This document shows, piece after piece, positions 27,666 through 39,463 of a stretch of 64,000 nucleotides of DNA. Every line of letters begins with the position of its first letter. Positions within the stretch are counted from its first letter, which is position 1. Under the pieces are notes generated by a model that worked only from the letters and a program-made list of their open reading frames with translations, did not search any database and was not told the origin of the DNA. The translations under genes and the position numbers were made by a program. The DNA is from a bacterium (lineage in GTDB: Bacteria; Gemmatimonadota; Gemmatimonadetes; Gemmatimonadales; Gemmatimonadaceae), in the NCBI GenBank assembly GCA_027484025.1, contig JAIXTI010000286.1, positions 1 to 64,000 of the forward strand, in the 5' to 3' direction.

Positions 27666-28553
27666 CTACCACCCCCTCACCACTTCTCTCACACAATCCA
27701 CAAACGCCCGAGCCGACGGCGACACGGTCGTCCCCCGCCGCCAGACCGCCACGATCTCCCGCTGCAACGTGTGGTCGGCCAGCGGCACATAGGCGCACTG
27801 CGGCGTATTGTGCCGCGCCGCCGCCATCGCCGGCACGATCGACACCCCCACTTCGGCCCCCACCAGCTCGAGCACCGTGGCCAGCTGCGCACTGCGGCAC
27901 ACCACCGAGGGGAGCACCTGATTGCTGGAGCAGAACCCAGCGACCTGCTCACCCAGACAGTGCGCCGGGTCGAGCGTCACCGCCGGTGCGTCGCGGAGCT
28001 GCGCCAGCGTGATGCGACCGGCGCGAGCGGCCGCGTGCGACCCCGGGACCGCGACCACCAGCGCGTCCGTGCCGAGCGGTTCTGTGTCGAGGTGGTCGAA
28101 GCCATAAGGCAGCGCCGCTATTACCACATCAAGCGCACCATCAAGCAACTGACGCGCCAGTACGGCACTATAGTCCTCCCTGAGCTCAATCCGCAGGGAG
28201 GCCTGTCGCACGCGCAACCGACGCAGCGCCGCCGGGAGGATGTACGGCGCCACGGTGGGAATTGCCCCGACGCTCAGCGTGCCGGTCCCGTCTGCGCCCT
28301 CACGGCGTACCGCGTCTTCGGTGGCGCGCAGCTCGTCGAGGATGCGCCGAGCCCGCGGGTAGAGCGCCTTGCCGGCGTCGGTGAGCGTGACCCCCCGGCC
28401 GTGCCGGTTGAACAACGGCGCCTCCAGGTGCCGCTCCAGGCGCTGGATCTGCGCCGTCAGTGACGGTTGCGACAGCCCCAGCAGCCCCGCCGCACGACTC
28501 AGCGAGCCGGCATCGGCGGTCTCCACGAATGCGCGTAGCAGTGTGCCATCCAT
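27666..28553 (-). CDS. oxyR: LysR-family regulator, OxyR-type
   Basis: LysR HTH (SLSRAAGLLGLSQPSLTAQIQRLE) plus DPAHCLGEQVAGFC: two cysteines with the OxyR C199/C208 spacing. Divergent from katG. Confidence 0.85.
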   Translation of the reverse strand: MDGTLLRAFVETADAGSLSRAAGLLGLSQPSLTAQIQRLERHLEAPLFNRHGRGVTLTDAGKALYPRARRILDELRATEDAVRREGADGTGTLSVGAIPTVAPYILPAALRRLRVRQASLRIELREDYSAVLARQLLDGALDVVIAALPYGFDHLDTEPLGTDALVVAVPGSHAAARAGRITLAQLRDAPAVTLDPAHCLGEQVAGFCSSNQVLPSVVCRSAQLATVLELVGAEVGVSIVPAMAAARHNTPQCAYVPLADHTLQREIVAVWRRGTTVSPSARAFVDCVREVVRGW

Positions 28554-28558
28554 ATCCC

Positions 28559-28595
28559 ATAGGCTACAGCTATATCCTATATAGGTAAAGCCCCA
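28559..28595. promoter_or_regulatory. OxyR-like operator ATAG-N7-CTAT-N7-ATAG(-N7-CCCA)
   Basis: ATAGGCTACAGCTAT (28559-28573), 7-nt spacer, then ATAG at 28581; half-sites spaced exactly 11 bp. Fourth half-site degenerate. Confidence 0.75.
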
Positions 28596-28645
28596 TTGCT
28601 GCCTATGACAGGAGTCCGTATCGTACCTGAGTTACGGCTCGGTGA

Positions 28646-30949
<2,304 letters not shown>

Positions 30950-30976
30950 CTTTTTGGCGAATCATGCCGTTCTAAG

Positions 30977-31012
30977 CGGTGGCGCTCCGGGAGATCCGGG
31001 GCGCCACCGTTT
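30977..31012 (+). terminator. Rho-independent-like terminator after katG
   Basis: CGGTGGCGC / GCGCCACCG perfect 9-bp stem extended inward, followed by TTT. Confidence 0.72.
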
Positions 31013-31045
31013 GCGTTGTGGCCCTTCCACTCCGATCACGTGAGC

Positions 31046-31987
31046 ATGCTGACCGTCGAACAGGTGCACCGCCGTTTTGCCCGGGTTCACGCAGTAAACG
31101 ACATCTCGTTCCACATCGCGGCAGGCGAAATCTTTTCGCTGCTTGGTCCCAATGGCGCCGGGAAATCCACATTGCTGCGCATGCTCGTCGGCATCACCAT
31201 CCCCGACAGCGGACGTATCAGCTGGCAGTACGATGGCGTGACCGGCGCCCGCTTGCCGGCACCAGCCATGGGCTATCTGCCAGAAGAGCGCGGGCTGTAT
31301 CAGGACCAGCCGCTTACCGCCGTCCTCGAGTACTTCGGAACGTTGCGGGGGATGACCGCCGCCGATGCGCGCACTGAGGCGAAGCGCTGGCTCGAGCGCC
31401 TCGAACTCGGTGCGCGCCTCAAGGACAAAGTGGGGTCACTGTCCAAGGGCAATCAGCAGAAGGTGCAATTCGCCGCCGCGGTCATGCATCGCCCGCGATT
31501 CGTGATTCTCGACGAACCGTTCAGCGGCCTCGATCCGCTCAACCAGGAACTGTTTCTGACCATGGTGCGATCGCTGCGCGACGACGGCATGACGGTGCTC
31601 TTCTCGGCGCACCAGATGTCACTCGTCGAACGGCTCGCCGATCGTCTGTTCGTCATGCAACACGGCCGCGAAGTGCTGCACGGCACCATTCCCGAAATTC
31701 GCGAACGATGGGGGAGCGGGCGTCGACTCCTGCTGGAGGTCCGTGACGCGACCGACATGGCACTCGACGCGCTGCGTGCCCATGCCGCCGCCAGCGGCGT
31801 GCAGCGTCGCGACGATGGCCTCATCGAGATAACGCTCAAGCCCAAGCATGAAGTGGGCGAGCTGCTGGCGCATTGCTCGCAACTGCTCACTATTGTCGAC
31901 GTGCGTACCGAACAACCGTCACTGCACGACGTGTACATCAACACTGTCGGCGCCAATACGTCGGCGCCCGCCACGGAGGCCGCATGA
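31046..31987 (+). CDS. ABC transporter ATP-binding protein (NatA-like)
   Basis: Walker A LLGPNGAGKST; LSKGNQQKVQFAAAVMHRPRFVILDEPFSGLDP; C-terminal DUF4162-like tail. Confidence 0.94.
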   Translation: MLTVEQVHRRFARVHAVNDISFHIAAGEIFSLLGPNGAGKSTLLRMLVGITIPDSGRISWQYDGVTGARLPAPAMGYLPEERGLYQDQPLTAVLEYFGTLRGMTAADARTEAKRWLERLELGARLKDKVGSLSKGNQQKVQFAAAVMHRPRFVILDEPFSGLDPLNQELFLTMVRSLRDDGMTVLFSAHQMSLVERLADRLFVMQHGREVLHGTIPEIRERWGSGRRLLLEVRDATDMALDALRAHAAASGVQRRDDGLIEITLKPKHEVGELLAHCSQLLTIVDVRTEQPSLHDVYINTVGANTSAPATEAA

Positions 31988-33186
31988 CGCGTTGGCAACA
32001 GGTGCGCCGCATTGCGCGCTGGGAGTTCAACCGCTTCGTAAAGTGGCGGCAGCAGGCGTACGGCGTGTTGATCATGCTCGTCGTGGGGACCATTTCCGGC
32101 GCCGTCGGCAAGATGGCCAAGGACGCAAAGGGCAAGCAGGTGCAGGTGGCGGTGATCGGGCGCGAACAGCTCGGCTTTGCCCTTCCGGCCGTCGATGGCG
32201 TCCGCTGGGACAGCACACGCTTTACCACCGCCGCCGATGCGCGGCGCGCCATCGCGGCTGACTCGTTGGGTGGCGCGCTGCTTGTTCAAGGCGCGGGGTC
32301 GGCCGAAATCGTGCTGCGCAAGCGGGCCGCGTGGACGTCGACGGTTACGACGGCGCTCACGCAGGCACGTCAGGGCGCCGCGTTCACCGCGCTCCCCATC
32401 AGCGATGCGCAGCGGGCCGCCATGCTCTCCCCGTTTGCGGTGAAGGTCAACACGGTCACGCTGAAGAACGGCAGCAGTGATGTGGGGAGCCGCCTGTTCA
32501 CGGGCGCCATCCTCATGTTCGGCGTGCTCGTGCTCTTCAACGGCTTCGCGTCGCTCTTTACCGGCATCACGGGCGAGAAGCAGCAGCGCATTACCGAACA
32601 GATCATCGCCATCGTTTCGCCGCAAACGTGGATGGACGGCAAGATCATCGGCCTCGTCAGCGCCGCACTTGTTGGCACGCTGCTCATTGGTGTGTCGGGG
32701 CTCGCGCTCACGGCGATGCTCCCCACCTTGCTCGGCAGCAGCGCCATTTCGCTGCCCGCCATGCCCTCCGATCCGTGGCCGCTGCTGTTGGTGCTGGTGG
32801 TCACGGTGCTTGGCGTCATTATGTGGTTTTCATTCATGGCTGCCGTCGCCGCCACGATTGACGATCCCAACTCGTCGCCGCGCTCATCGATGCTGCTCAT
32901 TCCCGTGCTCCCCATGGGGCTCGCGTTCGGGTTGTTGTCCCGTCCGGAAACGTGGGTGGCCCAGACGCTCGCGATTTTTCCCCTCACGTCCATGGCCGTG
33001 CTCCCCGTACGCATGCTCATGACGAGCGTTCCGTGGTGGGAGCCGGTGCTGGCCGTGCTGCTGCTGGCCGCCGCCAGCTGGACCTTCAGACTGGCAGCGG
33101 GGAAGATCTTCGCGCTTGGTATTCTGCTGCACGGAAAGGAGCCATCGTGGGCGGAAACGTGGCGATGGATCCGGTCGAGCCAGTAG
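31984..33186 (+). CDS. ABC transporter permease (NatB-like)
   Basis: ATGA overlap with the ATPase gene; WEFNRFVKWRQQAYGVLIMLVVG; FNGFASLFTGITGEKQQRITEQIIAIVSPQTWMDGKIIG. Confidence 0.9.
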   Translation: MTRWQQVRRIARWEFNRFVKWRQQAYGVLIMLVVGTISGAVGKMAKDAKGKQVQVAVIGREQLGFALPAVDGVRWDSTRFTTAADARRAIAADSLGGALLVQGAGSAEIVLRKRAAWTSTVTTALTQARQGAAFTALPISDAQRAAMLSPFAVKVNTVTLKNGSSDVGSRLFTGAILMFGVLVLFNGFASLFTGITGEKQQRITEQIIAIVSPQTWMDGKIIGLVSAALVGTLLIGVSGLALTAMLPTLLGSSAISLPAMPSDPWPLLLVLVVTVLGVIMWFSFMAAVAATIDDPNSSPRSSMLLIPVLPMGLAFGLLSRPETWVAQTLAIFPLTSMAVLPVRMLMTSVPWWEPVLAVLLLAAASWTFRLAAGKIFALGILLHGKEPSWAETWRWIRSSQ

Positions 33187-33210
33187 GGAGAGGCTCGGAG
33201 GAAAACTGAC

Positions 33211-33273
33211 AGCGCCGGTTCATTGACGAGCACGTCCGTTTTGGCGAACGTTGCGGCACTATGAACCGGCGCT
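33211..33273. repeat. Perfect 13-bp inverted repeat (AGCGCCGGTTCAT / ATGAACCGGCGCT), 37-nt spacer
   Basis: Arms 33211-33223 and 33261-33273, between the permease stop and the probable kinase start. Confidence 0.85.
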
Positions 33274-33289
33274 CCCGCTGACCCAACCT

Positions 33290-35761
33290 GTGTCCGACGC
33301 GGACGACCTCTCCCCGCTCTATCCCGTTGATAGAGATGGGAGAGTGCTGGTGCCGATCCTCTATGGTGGCATTGTCGCGTTGCTGCTGGCCATTGCCGCA
33401 GCCTGGCGCGTCGCCAGCGCCGGGGAGTTGGCAGCCCTCGGCTTCGAAGCGATCGCTGCGGGTATTGCCCGACTACTGATCCAACGGCAGCAGCTGCGCG
33501 CCGCCGTGTGGCTGGTCGTATCGGCCATCCTTTTCGGCAGCGTAGCCCTCGTGCTGTCCTTTGGATCGATGCGGACGGTGGGCACCTTCGGATTCGTGTT
33601 CGCCGTGACCATTGCGGCGGTGTTCCTGCCGCGCCGCGAAATTGCCGCCATCGTGATCGGCGTGTGGGTCGCAATCCTCGCACTGACGTGGATAGAAGTC
33701 TCGCGTGTCACGCCCAGTGCGGTGCGCCCCTTCAGCTGGCCGCACGCGATCATTTTGAGCATGGGTATGCTCTTTGTTTCGTCGGTCGTAGGCTACGCGC
33801 GCAGCGTCGCGGTCGCCGCCGTGAGAAAGCAGCAGGTCGAGCTCGACGAGCGTCATCGCGCCGAGGAGCGGTTGCGCCTGAGCATGGAGGCAACGCGGCA
33901 AGGGTGGTTCGACCTCGATTTGACAACTGGCGTAGTTGCGGCCAGTCCGCAGTTTGCCCGTCTCATGGGCGCGACACCGCGCGATTCAGAAGTGCAGCTC
34001 ACGCGTGAGGCATGGATTGCCGCCATTCACCATGACGATCGCACACAGGTCATGGAGCGCTTTGATCGATGCCTGCGCACGGGTGAGACGGAGCAGATCG
34101 AGTACCGTCTCAAAGGGCTCGACGGATCATTCCGCTGGATTCGCTCGACGGCGAAGGTAGTACAGCACGATGACGCGGGACGCCCAGTACGCATGACCGG
34201 CACGCACGCCGACATCACCGATCAGATGGCCACGACGCTCGCGCTGGAGTCGAGCGAACGCAGCTACCGTGCGCTCGTGGAAATGTCTCCGGTGGGCGTG
34301 ATGGTCGTACGAGACGGCGCTGTGCGATATGCAAACCCTGCGGCCGTCGGGCTGATGGGCGCAACGCATGCGAACGAACTACTCGGCATGTCCATGCGCA
34401 GCTTTCTGCTCGAGGAACCACCGTCGTGGCTGAAGTCGCCGGACGAGTGTCAGCCCAGTCGCCCGGACGCCGCACCCGCCCCAATGGAGTTGCTGCTGCG
34501 TGGCCTCAAGGGTACCACGTTCGAAGCAAGCATCCTGTGTACGCCGCTCATTCACGAAGGCACGCCATCGCTGCAAGTCAGCTTCACCGATATCTCGGCG
34601 CAGAAGTCGGCGGAAGCAGCGCGCCTCACATCGCGGCAGCTCGAGGCCCTCGGGACGCTGGCGGGCGGTATCGCGCACGACTTCAACAACATTCTGCTGG
34701 CTATACGCGGCAACGCCGAGCTGGTGGCAGACGAGCCCGGACTATCTGTCGATGGCGCTGAACAGCTCCAGGAGATTTTGCTGGCCGGTCAGCGCGCGAG
34801 TGAACTGGTGCGACGCATTACCACCTTCGCCCGACCGCGGGAGCCGTATCAGCAGCTCATTCAGCTGCGCGACGTGCTGGACGAAGTGTTGCGCCTGCTT
34901 CGACCCACGGTGCCCGCCGGGATCTCGTTCGTCGTTCATGCCGACGACGCTGTTCTCCCCATTATGGCTGACGCCGCCGCCGTACACGAAACGATCGTCA
35001 ATCTGACCACCAACGCGGTGTATGCCATTGGCAGTAGCCGCGTCGGCGAGGTGACGTTCACGGTGGACCAGACAACACTGCACGGTGATGCGGCCAGCGT
35101 GGCGGGTGTGGTGGAGGGGCGGTACACGCGACTGACAGTGCGCGACACCGGGTTGGGCATGACCACCGAAACGCAGCGCCGGCTGTTCGATGCGTTCTAC
35201 ACGACCAAGCCGGTTGGCGAAGGTTCGGGGCTGGGACTCTCTATGGCGTACGGCATCATGCGCAGTCATGGCGGTACCATCACCGTGAGCAGCCGCGAAG
35301 GCCATGGCGCGACGTTCCAGCTACTTTTCCCCAGCGTCGAGGGCGTGGCGATTGCTCCACCGGCCGTATCACCCGTTCGCGCGGCCACGTCCATGTCGAA
35401 GCGCGTGCTGTTCGTCGATGACGAGGCGCCGCTCGTGCGCTTGGCGCACCGTACACTGACGCCACTCGGGCACACCGTGACGAGCTTCACCTGCCCGCTC
35501 GAGGCGCTCGACGCTTTCCGCGCTTCGCCCGATGACTTCGACGTGGTCATCACCGACCTGTCCATGCCACGTATGTCCGGACTCGCGTTGGCGCAGACGC
35601 TTCGCCGTGAAGGTGCGTCGATTCCCATTGTCATGGTGACCGGCTACGCGGACGATGTCGACGAAGCCGAGGCGCTAGCGGCCGGAGTGACGCGAGTCTC
35701 CGTCAAGGCGGCCACGGCGCAGCAGCTGCCGCGCTTGCTGTCTGAGGTGACGTACGGCTAA
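33290..35761 (+). CDS. Membrane hybrid sensor histidine kinase (TM, PAS-PAS, HisKA, HATPase, REC)
   Basis: ORF 33251..35761; LGTLAGGIAHDFNNILLAIRGNAELV; GEGSGLGLSMAYGIMRSHGG; REC VLFVDDEAPLV...VITDLSMPRMSG. GTG start at 33290 preferred. Confidence 0.9.
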   Translation: MSDADDLSPLYPVDRDGRVLVPILYGGIVALLLAIAAAWRVASAGELAALGFEAIAAGIARLLIQRQQLRAAVWLVVSAILFGSVALVLSFGSMRTVGTFGFVFAVTIAAVFLPRREIAAIVIGVWVAILALTWIEVSRVTPSAVRPFSWPHAIILSMGMLFVSSVVGYARSVAVAAVRKQQVELDERHRAEERLRLSMEATRQGWFDLDLTTGVVAASPQFARLMGATPRDSEVQLTREAWIAAIHHDDRTQVMERFDRCLRTGETEQIEYRLKGLDGSFRWIRSTAKVVQHDDAGRPVRMTGTHADITDQMATTLALESSERSYRALVEMSPVGVMVVRDGAVRYANPAAVGLMGATHANELLGMSMRSFLLEEPPSWLKSPDECQPSRPDAAPAPMELLLRGLKGTTFEASILCTPLIHEGTPSLQVSFTDISAQKSAEAARLTSRQLEALGTLAGGIAHDFNNILLAIRGNAELVADEPGLSVDGAEQLQEILLAGQRASELVRRITTFARPREPYQQLIQLRDVLDEVLRLLRPTVPAGISFVVHADDAVLPIMADAAAVHETIVNLTTNAVYAIGSSRVGEVTFTVDQTTLHGDAASVAGVVEGRYTRLTVRDTGLGMTTETQRRLFDAFYTTKPVGEGSGLGLSMAYGIMRSHGGTITVSSREGHGATFQLLFPSVEGVAIAPPAVSPVRAATSMSKRVLFVDDEAPLVRLAHRTLTPLGHTVTSFTCPLEALDAFRASPDDFDVVITDLSMPRMSGLALAQTLRREGASIPIVMVTGYADDVDEAEALAAGVTRVSVKAATAQQLPRLLSEVTYG

Positions 35762-35812
35762 CGTGGGGACAATCCGTTGGCTTGTGCCTCCTCCTTTCTG
35801 AGCTTCGCCCCT

Positions 35813-36337
35813 ATGCGTCGTCTGCTGCGTCCCACGCTTGCAGCACTTGCGGTGCTGCTACCCGTCCGTACGGCCATGGCGCAAGCCACCGACACCGCCG
35901 CCACACGACGAGCCGTCATGGCGGTCGTCGACTCGGCGCTCATGTACATCAACGTGGGCAACATGATCGGTCTCTCCGACATGATGACGCCGGAGGGTCA
36001 GGTGTACGCGGCGCGTGAGGTGGCGGGAACTGGCGGCGCGTTCACCATGCGCACGGTGGCATCGCAGCGTGCGACGGGAACACGCGCCCCCATCATTGAG
36101 CGCGGCTTCAATCCGACTATTCACATTGCGGGCACGATTGCCTCGGTGTGGCTCCCCTACGACCTCTGGGCGCAGGGGAAGTGGTCGCACTGCGGCATCG
36201 ACCACTTCACCCTGGTCAAGGTGGGCACGGCGTGGCGCGTCGCCAACTTGACCTACACCATCGAGCAACCGCCGGCGTGCCGCATGCACCCCGACGGTGT
36301 GCCCAAGGGCTTTACGGCGCCACCGCCTTCGCTTTGA
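35813..36337 (+). CDS. Secreted hypothetical protein, possible SnoaL/NTF2-like fold
   Basis: Signal peptide MRRLLRPTLAALAVLLPVRTAMAQA; compact domain YDLWAQGKWSHCGIDHFTLVKVGTAWRVANLTYT. Confidence 0.7.
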   Translation: MRRLLRPTLAALAVLLPVRTAMAQATDTAATRRAVMAVVDSALMYINVGNMIGLSDMMTPEGQVYAAREVAGTGGAFTMRTVASQRATGTRAPIIERGFNPTIHIAGTIASVWLPYDLWAQGKWSHCGIDHFTLVKVGTAWRVANLTYTIEQPPACRMHPDGVPKGFTAPPPSL

Positions 36338-39335
36338 GTTGTAGCGCCCGCCACGCCGCGAGACGCTCCGTGGCGGTGCGCACCATTACATCGGTGGGGG
36401 CGCTGTCGGCATCTTGGAGTGCATCGATGACGGCCGTGTGCGATGACGCGGCACGCTCCAGTTCTGCCGCGAGCGCTGAGTTACCAGCCTGCTTCAGCTT
36501 GGCCGCCAAGGCACGTGCTTCGAGCATGGCGTCGTAGAGCGCCACCGACAGATCGTGCTGCTGGCGAAGCGCGGCGGTCGATGTCTTCACGCGTGGGTCC
36601 ATGCGCACCGTGAATGCCTGCGTGCTCACATCCCCGTCTACGGTGAGCCGGGCCGTGTAACGACCGGGTGCAACCCATGGGCCTTCGGGCTCACACTTGG
36701 TGTTGTAGGGCGTCGCCGAAATGGGGAGCGAGCAGTCGTCGGAAGGACGCGCGTAGTGCAGGTCCCACACGAAGCGCTGCAACCCGGCCTTGCGTGACGG
36801 CGCCGCCGCCGGACGGAACCAGTACCACGGCACGTTCCCCGCATCGGCCGGCGCCGGCGTCGGATCGTCACTCGCGTAGCGGCGCACGACGCGTCCCGCA
36901 GCGTTCACGATCTCGAGCACCACCCGCTGCGCATCACGCGCGAGGTAGTAGTCGATCATCGCGCCATCGGGCGGATTTTCGGCGCGTGGCTCATCGGGGG
37001 GAATCGGCGTGTCGGTGTACATGGAATAGCGCACGCGCGTGGCCACCGCCGGCTTGAAGAGCGTCGCGTTGGCCGCCGGCGCTGCTGCTCCCCACTGACG
37101 CAGCGGCGTCACGTTGTCGAGAATCCAGAAGCCGCGCCCGTGTGTGCCGACGGCAATGTCGTCGTCCTTCACGACGAGGTCGCGAATGCTGATCGGCGGC
37201 ATGTTGAGCTTGAGCGGCTGCCACGCATCACCGTCGTTGAACGACACCCACACGTGCGTTTCCGTGCCCGCATAGAGCAAGCCGCGCCGCGTGGGATCTT
37301 CACGAATCACGTTCGTTGGCGCATCGGCGCTCATACCATTCGTGATCTCCGTCCACGTCTTGCCGCCGTCGCGCGTGCGATACAAGTGGGGCCGAAGATC
37401 ATCGAGCCGGAAGGTGTTCACGGCTGCGTACGCCGTATTCGCATCGAAGTGCGAGGCATCCATGATGGATACCTTCCACCATGGCGCCAACTGCGGCGGT
37501 GTGACATTGCTCCATGTGCGTCCGCCGTTTCGCGTCACGTGAATGAGACCGTCATCGGTGCCGGCCCAGATGGTATTCGAGTCCACCGGGCTGGGCGCAA
37601 TGGTATACACCACACCACGGCGCGTCGGTGTGGCCGCCGGCGTCTTGGCGTAAATGCCGACGCTCGCGGGTACCGTCCACGTGGCGCGTGACAGATCATC
37701 ACTGAGCCGCTTCCACGACGTACCGCCATTCACCGTTTCCCACACCACGTTGGTGCCGTAGTACAGCTTTCGCTTGTTTATGGGCGAAAAGAGAATGGGC
37801 ATGGTGCGAATGCCGCGGAAGTAATCGGGGCCGCTGCCTGCGGCGCCACGACCACGTCCCGCGTTGGGGCTCACGTTCTGCACCTGCCCCGTGCGGCGGT
37901 CGAACCGCGTGACCGTACCACCGTAGTAGATGTTGGGATCGAGCGGATCGGGGGCCACGTAGCTGTACTCGCTCGCGCCCACCGGGCGCCAGTCGCGATA
38001 CGTAATGCTGCCATCGTTCCCGCGGCTTGCCACACACGCCGAGCCCGACTCCTGTTGGCCGCCACACAACTGATACGGCCAGTTGTAGTCGGCCGTCACG
38101 TGATAGAACTGCGCGGTGCCCTGATTGTACCACGAACTCCACGTTTCGCCGCCATTCACCGTGATCACCGCGCCCTGGTCGGCCGCGAGCAACATGACCT
38201 GGCTGTTGTTCGGATTGATCCACAGTCGCTGATAATCGTCGCCACCGGGCGCACCGCGCAGACTCTTCCACGTGTATCCGCCATCGGTGCTCTTCCACGC
38301 CACCACATTCATCGTGTAGAGCGTGTTGGCGTCGCGCGGGTCCACCGTGATCGACGCAAAGTCGTCACCGCGCCCGTAAAAGCGGCCGTCGCTCGTCGTG
38401 CGTACCCACGTCGCACCAGCATCGTCGCTGCGATAAATGCCGCTTTTCGCGCCGGCCGTGGCGGTGATGTACAAGCGCCGCGGATCGCTCGGACTGATGC
38501 CGATACCAATGCGGCCGAGTCCGTCGGCCGTGGTGGGAAGGCCACCGGCCAGCTGCTTCCACGTGGCACCGCCGTCAGTGCTCTTGAAGAGGCCGCTGTT
38601 GGCGCCGCTCCACGCCGCGTTCTCCCACGGTCCCTGTCGTGCCTCCCACAGCACCGCGTACACCGTGTTGGGATCGTTGGGCGAAAGCACCACGTCGGCG
38701 CCGCCGGTGTTTTCATCTTTGTACAGCACCCGCTCGAACGTCTTGCCACCATTTACCGAGCGGTAAATGCCACGCTCCGTATTGGGGCCGTACGGGTGAC
38801 CGAGCACCGCGACGAACAACCGATCCGGATTGCCCGGGTCGATGGCAATGCGGGGGATCTGCTGCCCGTCACGAAGACCCAGGTGCGTCCACGTTTTGCC
38901 CGCATCGCTCGAGCGATACATCCCGTTGCCGGTGGAGAGATCGGGGCGCTGGAGTCCCTCGCCACTGCCGACGAAAATGATGTCGGGGTTCGACGGCGCC
39001 ACTTCGATCGCGCCCACCGATCCGCTCGACATCGCATCGAAGATCGGATTCCACGTGCGACCGTAATCGGTGGTCTTCCACACGCCACCATTGGTGGGAC
39101 CGATGTAGAACACATTGGGCTGCTGCGTCACCCCCACCGCACTCTTGGTGCGCCCGGCACGAAACGGCCCGATGTGGCGCCACCGCAAGCCATGCATGGC
39201 GTCACTGGCGAGGGCAGTGCCCGCCGCGACAGGAGCGGTTTGCGCCGCAGCATCCGCACTGTGCGCGGCGAGAGCAAGCGTGGTGGCCGATAGGCCAAGC
39301 AGCGCGCTGGACAAGAAACGGGGACAGCGGCACAT
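36312..39335 (-). CDS. Secreted BNR/sortilin (VPS10)-like repeat protein, paralogue of 633..3824
   Basis: Same blade architecture and N-terminal block WRHIGPFRAGRTKSAVGV...GPTNGGVWKTTDYGRTW. Start MCRCPRFLSSALLGLSATTLALAAHSADAAAQ. Confidence 0.9.
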   Translation of the reverse strand: MCRCPRFLSSALLGLSATTLALAAHSADAAAQTAPVAAGTALASDAMHGLRWRHIGPFRAGRTKSAVGVTQQPNVFYIGPTNGGVWKTTDYGRTWNPIFDAMSSGSVGAIEVAPSNPDIIFVGSGEGLQRPDLSTGNGMYRSSDAGKTWTHLGLRDGQQIPRIAIDPGNPDRLFVAVLGHPYGPNTERGIYRSVNGGKTFERVLYKDENTGGADVVLSPNDPNTVYAVLWEARQGPWENAAWSGANSGLFKSTDGGATWKQLAGGLPTTADGLGRIGIGISPSDPRRLYITATAGAKSGIYRSDDAGATWVRTTSDGRFYGRGDDFASITVDPRDANTLYTMNVVAWKSTDGGYTWKSLRGAPGGDDYQRLWINPNNSQVMLLAADQGAVITVNGGETWSSWYNQGTAQFYHVTADYNWPYQLCGGQQESGSACVASRGNDGSITYRDWRPVGASEYSYVAPDPLDPNIYYGGTVTRFDRRTGQVQNVSPNAGRGRGAAGSGPDYFRGIRTMPILFSPINKRKLYYGTNVVWETVNGGTSWKRLSDDLSRATWTVPASVGIYAKTPAATPTRRGVVYTIAPSPVDSNTIWAGTDDGLIHVTRNGGRTWSNVTPPQLAPWWKVSIMDASHFDANTAYAAVNTFRLDDLRPHLYRTRDGGKTWTEITNGMSADAPTNVIREDPTRRGLLYAGTETHVWVSFNDGDAWQPLKLNMPPISIRDLVVKDDDIAVGTHGRGFWILDNVTPLRQWGAAAPAANATLFKPAVATRVRYSMYTDTPIPPDEPRAENPPDGAMIDYYLARDAQRVVLEIVNAAGRVVRRYASDDPTPAPADAGNVPWYWFRPAAAPSRKAGLQRFVWDLHYARPSDDCSLPISATPYNTKCEPEGPWVAPGRYTARLTVDGDVSTQAFTVRMDPRVKTSTAALRQQHDLSVALYDAMLEARALAAKLKQAGNSALAAELERAASSHTAVIDALQDADSAPTDVMVRTATERLAAWRALQLKAKAVAP

Positions 39336-39463
39336 GGTAGCAGTGGCTGAGGGGAGCAGAAGACTCGCAACGTGCCCGGTCATGCGCCATGTTCACGGCA
39401 TGCCGAACTGCTCGAGCTCCTGTGCGTGCGCCAATGGCGTCGCTCTACGTTAACGCGCCGGTC

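Noticed and set aside
38055-39293. 412-aa plus-strand ORF inside the second BNR-repeat gene
   Set aside because: Same explanation: antisense frame without a recognisable domain.
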